In this document: piece by piece, positions 6,837 to 10,696 of the stretch
Position numbering within the stretch: position 1 is the stretch's first letter
How the letters are laid out: every line of letters begins with the position of its first letter
Origin: an archaeon
GTDB lineage: Archaea; Nanobdellota; Nanobdellia; Pacearchaeales; GW2011-AR1
DNA length: 10,696 bases
NCBI GenBank assembly: GCA_030593225.1
Contig: JAUVHP010000035.1
Location: forward strand, 1 to 10,696
Direction of reading: 5' to 3'
Made by a program: the position numbers and the translations under genes
Notes under the pieces: generated by a model
What the model saw: the letters and a program-made list of their open reading frames with translations, nothing else
The model's database searches: none
Told to the model about the DNA's origin: nothing

Positions 6837-6928
6837 TTTGTGTTGTAAAAATTATTGGAATTCTTACTACACTTAAGGGCGGGTCGTCAAGTTTTAACTT
6901 GGCCTCGAAGTGGGAATTTCAACACAAA
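6837..6928 (+). ncRNA. Structured RNA element downstream of the acidic mini-gene
   Basis: The segment is closed by TTTGTGTTG (6837-6845) against CAACACAAA (6920-6928), 9 pairs, extended after a TAA bulge by AAATT (6849-6853)/AATTT (6915-6919). Inside are CACTT (6870-6874)/AAGTG (6908-6912), GGC (6878-6880)/GCC (6902-6904) and an apical CAAGT-TTTA-ACTTG hairpin (6888-6901). The helices nest without conflict, and the inner part is markedly G+C-rich against an A+T-rich background. T-rich sequence follows at 6934-6960. No TATA box is evident immediately upstream, so it may be the 3' UTR of the mini-gene mRNA. I find no match to tRNA, 5S, SRP or RNase P signatures. Class unknown. Confidence 0.5.
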
Positions 6929-6935
6929 GCATTCA

Positions 6936-6944
6936 TTTTTAAAT
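6936..6944 (+). promoter_or_regulatory. TATA box of the phosphoesterase gene
   Basis: TTTTTAAAT ends 20 bp before ATG 6965. This supports 6965 rather than an upstream in-frame ATG at 6899 as the start. Confidence 0.5.
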
Positions 6945-6964
6945 TTATTTTTATTATTTTATTT

Positions 6965-7768
6965 ATGAAAATACTAATTTTAGGAGACCCACACGGAAAA
7001 CTCCCAAAGAATATTAACGCAATTGTTAAAGAAAACAAAGTTGAATTAATATTAATTACAGGAGATTTAGGGAAATGCGATCTAGCAAGAAAGCAAGATA
7101 TTGGAGATATTAAAAGAGAAAAGCAAAACCTTCCAGAAAAAATTCATTCTAAAAAAGAAATAAAAAAAGCGTGGATAGAAATTTATAACTCTTCAATAAA
7201 AATATTAAAACAATTGTCCAAACTTGCACCAATTTATTTTATTAAAGGAAATGTTGAATTACAAGACAAAGAAATCAAAAAAAAATCTCAAGAATTAAAA
7301 ATAAAATTTCCCCTGTTATTTTCAGCGATTAGAAAAATCCCAAATGTATTTTATCTAAACAATAAAATAAAAAAATTCAAAAACTTACGAATAGCAGGAT
7401 TAGAACATTTTTTAGATAATTCTTGGATTAAAGAATTCAAAGAAAAAGATTTTGAAACAATTTTTAGGGCAAAAATAAATACACTTCATGCAAAAAAAGT
7501 TTTACAAAAATTTGGAAAAATAGATATTTTATTGTGTCACGCACCACCTTACAAAATTTTAGACAAAGTAACTTCATCTTATGCACCAAAACACTGGAAA
7601 GGAAAACACGCAGGAAGCAAAGTTATTTTAGATTACATAAAAAAGAAACAACCAAAATATGTTTTTTGTGGACACATTCACGAGGGAAAAGGAAAAGCAC
7701 AAATTGGAAAAACAACAATTTATAATATTGGAAGTTGTGGAGATTATATTGTTTTGGATATAAAATAA
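6965..7768 (+). CDS. Calcineurin-like metallophosphoesterase
   Basis: A 267-aa cytosolic protein of the metallophosphoesterase superfamily, which uses two metal ions to hydrolyse phosphoesters; the substrate cannot be told. Metal-ligand motifs are in order: GDPHG (7-11; D8, H10), GDLG (33-36; D34), GNVE (95-98; N96), CHAPP (191-195; H192) and GHIH (236-239; H237, H239). The family block GNHE reads GNVE here, so the usual catalytic histidine is replaced by valine (V97). A lysine-rich helical insertion (about 40-80) lies between the second and third motifs. The start at 6965 gives a protein opening directly with the first beta strand MKILILGDPHG. A 22-residue upstream extension to 6899 would run into the structured RNA segment and lacks promoter support. 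The next gene has its own TATA box. Confidence 0.88.
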   Translation: MKILILGDPHGKLPKNINAIVKENKVELILITGDLGKCDLARKQDIGDIKREKQNLPEKIHSKKEIKKAWIEIYNSSIKILKQLSKLAPIYFIKGNVELQDKEIKKKSQELKIKFPLLFSAIRKIPNVFYLNNKIKKFKNLRIAGLEHFLDNSWIKEFKEKDFETIFRAKINTLHAKKVLQKFGKIDILLCHAPPYKILDKVTSSYAPKHWKGKHAGSKVILDYIKKKQPKYVFCGHIHEGKGKAQIGKTTIYNIGSCGDYIVLDIK

Positions 7769-7777
7769 TTTTAAAAA
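7769..7777 (+). promoter_or_regulatory. TATA box of the gatC-like/KH operon
   Basis: TTTTAAAAA, which begins right after the phosphoesterase stop codon, ends 21 bp before ATG 7799. A leaderless start is predicted. Confidence 0.5.
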
Positions 7778-7798
7778 CCCACCTCTCTTTCTCCTAAT

Positions 7799-8062
7799 AT
7801 GTCAGATTTTTTATTCCACAAAGTAACAGAAAAAGAAAAACAAGAAATCAAAAAACAAGCAAAAGAAATAATCGAAGATTTCTCAAAAAAACTTTCAAAA
7901 ATAAATAAAAAAGTTTCAGAATCTCCAATTAAAAAAGAATTTGTTAAAGAAAGACAAGAAAAATCTTCAAAAGAATGCGACAATGATTTTAGAGAAATTA
8001 TGTTTGAAAACACACCAAACAAAAATGAAAATTTTATTATAGCGGAGAAAAAACAATGGTAA
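7799..8062 (+). CDS. Small GatC-like protein (candidate amidotransferase subunit C)
   Basis: An 87-aa hydrophilic, lysine-rich protein. Residues 9-60 are mostly predicted helix with charged heptad-like spacing. The C-terminal stretch IMFENTPNKNENFIIAEKKQW (67-87) resembles the end of GatC, where a segment of the type alkNAPe..dgfF.vPkv precedes the stop. GatC is a small (about 90-100 aa) protein that wraps around the GatA-GatB interface and stabilises it; the size fits. The N-terminal helices do not show the usual GatC leucine pattern, so this is a remote call from memory of the family. It shares an operon (4-bp gap) with a KH-domain ribosome-biogenesis protein. A long antisense frame covers it but has poor composition. 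The alternative is an unrelated small helical protein. Confidence 0.5.
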   Translation: MSDFLFHKVTEKEKQEIKKQAKEIIEDFSKKLSKINKKVSESPIKKEFVKERQEKSSKECDNDFREIMFENTPNKNENFIIAEKKQW

Positions 8063-8066
8063 AAAA

Positions 8067-8573
8067 ATGAAAACAATTATCTCAGACAAACTTCCAAGAA
8101 TAACTAAAAACAGAAGACGTCTAGAAAAAAAATTAGATGTTAGAATAACAAACAGAGGAAAAGAAGTAAAAATAGAAGGCGAACCAGAAGACGAATATAT
8201 TGCAGAAAAAGTAATTGATGCACTTAATTTTGGATTTGAATATTCAATAGCAATTCAAATCAAAGAAGAAGATTTTACATTTGAAATTTTGAATATTAAG
8301 GACTACACAAAAAAACATAATTTAGAAACAATAAGAGCACGAATTATAGGAACACAAAGAAAAGCATTAAACACAATAGAGCAACTAACAAATTGCACAT
8401 TAGAATTAAAAGATAATCAAGTCGGAATTATCGGACCAGCAGAATCAATCGAAAACGCACAAACTGCAATTACATTAATAATTCAAGGAGCAAAACAATC
8501 AAACGCCTACAAATTCTTAGAAAAAAACCAACCAAAACAAATTATTGATTTAGGATTAAGAGAGAAAAAGTAA
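8067..8573 (+). CDS. PNO1/Krr1/Dim2-like KH-domain protein
   Basis: A 168-aa archaeal protein with two KH modules, at about 1-60 and 85-150. In the family this protein binds the 3' end of 16S rRNA in pre-30S particles and assists small-subunit maturation. The second module shows ARIIGTQRKALNTIEQLTNC (91-110) followed by VGIIGPAESIENAQTAITLII (119-139) and AYKFLEK (147-153), the expected order for archaeal Krr1/Dim2. Both RNA-binding GxxG loops are degenerate: the first module reads PRITKNRR and the second GTQR (95-98), and the usual SPHG-type segment before YRFLE is KQSN. The gene starts 4 bp after the GatC-like stop, so the two are co-transcribed. Its 3' end is convergent with the HNH gene, 55 bp apart. 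Confidence 0.82.
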   Translation: MKTIISDKLPRITKNRRRLEKKLDVRITNRGKEVKIEGEPEDEYIAEKVIDALNFGFEYSIAIQIKEEDFTFEILNIKDYTKKHNLETIRARIIGTQRKALNTIEQLTNCTLELKDNQVGIIGPAESIENAQTAITLIIQGAKQSNAYKFLEKNQPKQIIDLGLREKK

Positions 8574-8628
8574 GTTAATATTAATTGTCCCATATCAACA
8601 AAAAAATTAAATTCAAAAACAACCAAAT
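8574..8628. other. Convergent intergenic spacer
   Basis: This 55-bp A+T-rich gap lies between the stops of the KH gene and the HNH gene. I see no strong hairpin. AATT-rich stretches could serve as U-tract terminators on either strand. Confidence 0.3.
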
Positions 8629-8946
8629 TTAAATAACAACAGAGGAGTTAGATTTTAATTCGACATGAATTTCTCTATGACAATTTGCACAAAGTAAAAT
8701 GCATTTATTCACTTCTTCACTCACTCTTTCCCAACTTAGACAATGACCTTTACTTGAAATATTAAAATCTTTTTTTAGTGGGTCTTTATGATGAAACTCC
8801 AATACTTCAGAATACTTATCATATCCACATTTAGCACATTTACCTCCAGCAAGAGCAATAGCTTTAATACGAATTGTCTTCCTTCTTTTTGCTACAGCAT
8901 CAATAATATATTGTCTCCTATCGTTATAAATTCTCTTTTTTGACAT
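8629..8946 (-). CDS. HNH-type zinc-finger nuclease-like protein
   Basis: A 105-aa protein with an HNH fold stabilised by two CxxC pairs: C37/C40 and C86/C89. The motif residues are H52-H53 in LEFHHKD (49-55), N80 in EVNKCILLC and H90/H94 in CANCHREIH (86-94). The N-terminal 30 residues are basic and helical, suited to nucleic-acid binding. HNH proteins of this size are usually small nucleases; the true substrate is unknown. The ATG lies only 12 bases past the 3' end of tRNA-Asn on the same strand, with no room for a separate promoter outside the tRNA. It is therefore probably expressed from the tRNA promoter and freed by tRNA 3'-end processing. Confidence 0.8.
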   Translation of the reverse strand: MSKKRIYNDRRQYIIDAVAKRRKTIRIKAIALAGGKCAKCGYDKYSEVLEFHHKDPLKKDFNISSKGHCLSWERVSEEVNKCILLCANCHREIHVELKSNSSVVI

Positions 8947-8958
8947 TTTAAAAATAGA

Positions 8959-9082
8959 CGTTCTCGGTAGGACTCGAACCTACGACCTATCGGTTGCTGC
9001 GAAATCACAAATTTCTCTGTGATGACAAAATTTCGAATTTTGTCCTAACAGCCGATCGCTCCACCAACTGAGCTACGAGAAC
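8959..9082 (-). tRNA. tRNA-Asn(GUU) with 51-nt intron
   Basis: The cloverleaf on the minus strand is complete: acceptor GTTCTCG/CGAGAAC, positions 8-9 TA, D stem GCTC/GAGC with loop AGTTGGTG, anticodon stem ATCGG/CCGAT, variable loop AGGTC, T stem GTAGG/CCTAC with TTCGAGT, and discriminator G. CCA is not encoded. Removing 8995-9045 gives a 73-nt tRNA with anticodon loop CUGUUAA, anticodon GUU (Asn, AAY codons). The intron sits at the canonical 37/38 position, and the junction forms a bulge-helix-bulge: CTGT pairs with GCAG (one U-G), with bulges TAG and CAA around the cuts. This tRNA would be the substrate of the AspRS/GatCAB route encoded in the same window. Confidence 0.96.
8995..9045 (-). 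other. tRNA-Asn intron with two internal hairpins
   Basis: A 51-nt intron removed by the archaeal splicing endonuclease. Within it are two separate hairpins: GACAAAATT-CGA-AATTTTGTC, perfect 9-bp, and ATCACA-N8-TGTGAT, 6-bp. Most archaeal tRNA introns form a single stem beyond the bulge-helix-bulge; here the inner side is a junction of two arms. No reading frame is present. Confidence 0.85.
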
Positions 9083-9104
9083 CTAAGAATCTTAGAATAG
9101 ATTT

Positions 9105-9119
9105 CCTTTTAAATTTTAC
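9105..9119 (-). promoter_or_regulatory. Probable TATA box of the tRNA-Asn/HNH unit
   Basis: On the minus strand GTAAAATTTAAAAGG is centred about 30 bp before the tRNA 5' end. A dyad CTAAG-AAT-CTTAG (9083-9095) lies between it and the mature 5' end. Confidence 0.5.
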
Positions 9120-9122
9120 TAA

Positions 9123-9198
9123 AGAGAACTTTTAGATTATGCTGTTCTCTCCTGAAAATTTTATGCTTTATTTTTCAGGATTCAATTTTACAAAATTG
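9123..9198. other. Cluster of three inverted repeats between divergent promoters
   Basis: The repeats are AGAGAAC (9123-9129)/GTTCTCT (9144-9150), CCTGAAAA (9151-9158)/TTTTCAGG (9172-9179) and CAATTTT-AC-AAAATTG (9183-9198). The first two abut with no base between them. They fill the space between the tRNA-Asn promoter (minus) and the nitroreductase promoter (plus), so they may be operator DNA rather than RNA, or a small RNA of unknown strand. Confidence 0.55.
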
Positions 9199-9204
9199 CC
9201 TAAA

Positions 9205-9225
9205 GAAGATTTTTTAAACATCTTC
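9205..9225 (+). promoter_or_regulatory. Nitroreductase promoter enclosed by an inverted repeat
   Basis: The TATA box TTTTTTAAA (9210-9218) ends 21 bp before ATG 9240. It is flanked by GAAGAT (9205-9210) and ATCTTC (9220-9225), a perfect 6-bp inverted repeat. A dimeric regulator binding these half-sites would block TBP; that is inference. Confidence 0.5.
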
Positions 9226-9239
9226 TCCCTCTATTCTTT

Positions 9240-9818
9240 ATGCAATTAAAAGATGCTATTAAAAAAAGACATAGTGTAAAAAAATTCTCTAATAAAAAAC
9301 CAGATTGGAGAGATATTTTAGAATGTGTTGATGCTGCAAGATTTACTCCAATGGCAGGAGACAATTTCACATTAAAATTTATTCTCGTGGATGATGAAGA
9401 ATCAATACAAAAATTATCAGAAGCAGCACAACAACCATTTATCGCAGATGCACAATATGTTTTAGTCGCCTGTTCAAATCCAAAAAGAACAATTAGTCTT
9501 TACAAAGAAAAAGGAAAAATTTATGCAAGGCAACAAGCAGGAGCCGCAATACAAAATATTTTACTTGCAATAACAGAAAAAAAATTAGCAACTTGTTGGG
9601 TAGGGCATTTTGTAGAAGACATAATAAAAAGAGAACTAAAAATTCCAGATAGTATAAATGTAGAAGCCATGCTTCCAATAGGATATGAATTTGGAAAAAC
9701 AAAAAGAAGAGAAAAAATTGATTTAGACAATATAATTTGTTTCAAAAGATTCAGAGGAGTTGTTAAGGGAAGCTATGGTGGAAAATATATGAAACCAATT
9801 AAAACATTGGATGTTTAA
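9240..9818 (+). CDS. Nitroreductase family FMN-dependent oxidoreductase
   Basis: A 192-aa protein of the nitroreductase superfamily: dimeric, FMN-binding enzymes using NAD(P)H to reduce nitro compounds, quinones or other acceptors. Signatures seen: KKRHSVKKF (8-16), supplying the Arg and Ser that hold the FMN phosphate; AARFTPMAGDNFTLKFILV (32-50); ARQQAGAAIQNILLAITEKKL (96-116), the dimer-interface helix; TCWVGHF (118-124); and LPIGYEFGKTKRREK (145-159). A C-terminal tail of about 20 residues (GVVKGSYGGKY and onward) extends past the usual end. The length is typical. The true substrate cannot be assigned. The start codon is supported by the TATA box 21 bp upstream. The stop is 2 bp from that of the convergent toxin gene. 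Confidence 0.9.
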   Translation: MQLKDAIKKRHSVKKFSNKKPDWRDILECVDAARFTPMAGDNFTLKFILVDDEESIQKLSEAAQQPFIADAQYVLVACSNPKRTISLYKEKGKIYARQQAGAAIQNILLAITEKKLATCWVGHFVEDIIKRELKIPDSINVEAMLPIGYEFGKTKRREKIDLDNIICFKRFRGVVKGSYGGKYMKPIKTLDV

Positions 9819-9820
9819 TT

Positions 9821-10096
9821 CTAAAATTTCTTCAAATAAATATTATCATAATGGTCAAAATCTTCAAATAAAATTTTATTTTCTTTTTTATTAAACTTAA
9901 AAATCAAAACCTTCTCACCAACTTGAACTCTCTTAAAATTTTTCAAATCATGTCTAAGATTTTTATAATTCTCAACATTATAAGAATTAATAATTTCTTC
10001 CATTTTTCTCCACACTCTTTCATACAAATGCCTATCTTTCTTAAATAATTTTTTAAGAATTTTATGAAGTTTTTCTTCTATCTCAAATTTATGCAT
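9821..10096 (-). CDS. RelE/ParE-type toxin
   Basis: A 91-aa basic protein starting at MHKFEIEEKL. Two N-terminal helices (about 5-38) are followed by a beta sheet region with the RelE-like progression YKNLRHDLKNFKRVQVGEKV (44-63), LIFKFNKKENKILFEDFDHY (64-83) and NIYL. In the family this fold cleaves mRNA on the ribosome or inhibits gyrase; here K/R/H residues at about 46-56 and 79-83 could serve, but I cannot tell which activity applies. The start at 10096 overlaps the antitoxin stop by 8 nt (ATGCATAA), a typical translational coupling. An upstream in-frame ATG at 10132 would lie deep inside the antitoxin gene and is not favoured. Confidence 0.78.
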   Translation of the reverse strand: MHKFEIEEKLHKILKKLFKKDRHLYERVWRKMEEIINSYNVENYKNLRHDLKNFKRVQVGEKVLIFKFNKKENKILFEDFDHYDNIYLKKF

Positions 10097-10334
10097 TTTC
10101 AATACTATTCTGTAATTCTTCAATAGAATCAAATTTGATAAAATTACCTTCCTTATCTATCTTTTTCAATTTTTCAACAAACTCAGGTCTTAACTCAGGC
10201 TCTAAAAAACTATCAGAATAAATATCCAACACAAATTCAACTGCCTGACTTTTATTTTTAAAACCCTGCTGAGCTTTAACAATATTCAAAATTCTATCCC
10301 TACTTTCACTTACATTAATTATATTCTGAACCAT
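10089..10334 (-). CDS. DUF2683-type antitoxin
   Basis: An 81-aa protein starting MVQNIINVSESRDRILNIVK. This is the archaeal DUF2683 pattern: a short strand, then helices (RDRILNIVKAQQGFKNKSQA) resembling a ribbon-helix-helix DNA-binding region, then the toxin-neutralising segment EPELRPEFVEKLKKIDKEG. I chose the Met at 10334 rather than 10352 because family members open with MVQ-like sequence and because the TATA-like ATTATAAAAC (10356-10365) ends 21 bp before it. An additional six residues (MNHNNK) would be added with the other start. It is upstream of and overlaps its toxin; such antitoxins usually repress their own promoter. Confidence 0.75.
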   Translation of the reverse strand: MVQNIINVSESRDRILNIVKAQQGFKNKSQAVEFVLDIYSDSFLEPELRPEFVEKLKKIDKEGNFIKFDSIEELQNSIENA

Positions 10335-10355
10335 TTTATTATTATGATTCATTAT

Positions 10356-10365
10356 GTTTTATAAT
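10356..10365 (-). promoter_or_regulatory. TATA box of the toxin-antitoxin operon
   Basis: On the minus strand ATTATAAAAC ends 21 bp before ATG 10334. A second TATA-like TTTTATAAAC (10366-10375) lies just upstream, partly a direct repeat, and could be an alternative promoter or an autoregulatory site. Confidence 0.5.
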
Positions 10366-10388
10366 GTTTATAAAATTTTCTTTATTTC

Positions 10389-10428
10389 AAAAAAATAAAA
10401 AACCCTCAAGTTCTCTTTCCTCAAGGGT
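10389..10428 (-). terminator. Hairpin plus T-tract terminator
   Basis: On the minus strand ACCCT (10428-10424) pairs with AGGGT (10406-10402), followed immediately by TTTTTT, A and TTTTTTT. It closes the minus-strand transcript coming from the right edge. It is oriented away from the toxin-antitoxin operon promoter, insulating that operon from read-through. The loop contains CTTGAG twice. Confidence 0.65.
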
Positions 10429-10436
10429 CACAAAAA

Positions 10437-10600
10437 TAATCTTTCTTCTTCTCCATCAGCTTCTTTCTGCTGACTCTTTCCCACTTCCCATTTTGCTTAG
10501 ATTTTTGTATTGAATCAAGGCATTTTCTTCCGCCGTGTACTCAAGTACACAAGGAAGGAAATAACGCAGAGTCAATCAAAAAGAAAGCAAAATAAGATTA
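10437..10600 (-). ncRNA. Long structured RNA with three-way junction at the 3' end of the partial gene
   Basis: The outer stem TAATCTT/AAGATTA (10594-10600 with 10437-10443) encloses two arms. The long arm starts with ATTTTGCTT/AAGCAAAAT (10585-10593 with 10490-10498, directly stacked on the outer stem). It continues with TTTTGATTGA/TCAATaCAAAA (10572-10581 with 10503-10513, one bulge), ATTT/AAAT and CTTCC/GGAAG (10553-10557 with 10527-10531), and ends in GTGTAC-TTGA-GTACAC (10535-10550). The short arm is TCAGC/GCTGA (10456-10460, 10469-10473). The minus-strand reading allows extra U-G pairs, and a terminator follows on that strand. The outer stem includes the stop codon of the partial CDS. 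It may be a processed 3'-UTR RNA; no known class is recognised. Confidence 0.6.
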
Positions 10601-10696
10601 ATTCCAGACGTCAATACCCAAGTCAGACATTTCTTTAGACACTGGAACTTGCTGTTCATCAAGAGATTTTCCTAAAACATAAGGCGACTTAACACC
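10598..10696 (-). CDS. C-terminal fragment of an unidentified protein (runs off the right edge)
   Basis: The last 32 residues of a minus-strand frame are visible: GVKSPYVLGKSL, then DEQQVPVSKEMSDLGIDVWN and a TAA stop. The frame is open to the window edge. It has a balanced composition unlike a chance frame in this A+T-rich DNA, and it is followed by a terminator on the same strand. I do not recognise the family from this fragment. Its stop codon forms part of the outer stem of the structured RNA. Confidence 0.6.
   Translation of the reverse strand, partial: GVKSPYVLGKSLDEQQVPVSKEMSDLGIDVWN

Noticed and set aside
6899..6964. N-terminal extension of the phosphoesterase to an ATG at 6899
   Set aside because: The added residues are not family-like, the region overlaps the foldable RNA segment, and the TATA box at 6936-6944 points to ATG 6965.
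7771..8076. 101-aa antisense frame opposite the GatC-like gene
   Set aside because: It is Phe/Ser-rich as expected for the complement of a lysine/glutamate-rich gene, with no promoter or motif.
8629..8946. Homing endonuclease of the tRNA intron
   Set aside because: The gene is outside the intron, and archaeal tRNA-intron homing enzymes are generally LAGLIDADG; adjacency alone does not support homing.
9123..9225. FMN riboswitch before the nitroreductase
   Set aside because: None of the conserved FMN-aptamer sequence is visible, and the TATA box lies at the end of the region, so it would not be transcribed into the mRNA.
10097..10132. Longer toxin start at 10132
   Set aside because: It would lie well inside the antitoxin gene; the coupled ATG at 10096 gives the normal RelE-like length.
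10415..10422. RNase P RNA signature (GAGGAAAG on the minus strand)
   Set aside because: Only the short match exists; the surrounding P4 partner and other conserved regions are absent, and it lies in a terminator loop.

Overview
The window is almost certainly from an archaeon, most likely a small-genome DPANN lineage (Pacearchaeota/Woesearchaeota-like; this placement is inference). The reasons are: a GatD/GatE pair, which is known only from archaea; an archaeal-type AspRS; a PNO1/Dim2-like KH protein; a tRNA-Asn interrupted by an intron at the canonical archaeal 37/38 site with a bulge-helix-bulge fold; very A+T-rich, lysine-rich coding sequence; and TATA-type promoters placed so close to the start codons that most mRNAs should be leaderless.

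Layout from left to right: a tandem array of 53-bp hairpin-forming repeats (1-181); gatB (minus strand) divergent from gatD (plus); a DUF1003 membrane protein (minus) convergent with gatD and divergent from gatE; a gatE-aspS operon (plus); an unrecognised 125-aa protein; a 31-aa, extremely acidic mini-protein with the only good Shine-Dalgarno site in the window, followed by a foldable RNA segment (6837-6928); a calcineurin-like phosphoesterase; a small GatC-like protein in an operon with a PNO1/Krr1-like KH protein; an HNH protein lying directly behind tRNA-Asn(GUU) on the minus strand; a cluster of inverted repeats; a nitroreductase; a DUF2683/RelE-type antitoxin-toxin pair (minus); and, at the right edge, the C-terminal end of a minus-strand gene whose 3' region folds into a long three-way-junction RNA ending in a hairpin plus T-tract terminator.

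The theme is indirect aminoacylation. GatD+GatE convert Glu-tRNA(Gln) to Gln-tRNA(Gln). GatB with a candidate GatC (and GatA, not in this window) would convert Asp-tRNA(Asn), made by a non-discriminating AspRS, to Asn-tRNA(Asn). The AspRS gene and the tRNA-Asn gene are both here. Within this theme three things stand out: GatE appears to lack the AspRS-like (GAD) insertion domain, the AspRS has a mixed set of specificity residues, and the candidate GatC is very divergent. The other points worth checking are two structured RNA candidates in 3' regions, the SD-led acidic mini-protein, the hairpin repeat array, and the unusually regular promoter-to-start spacing.
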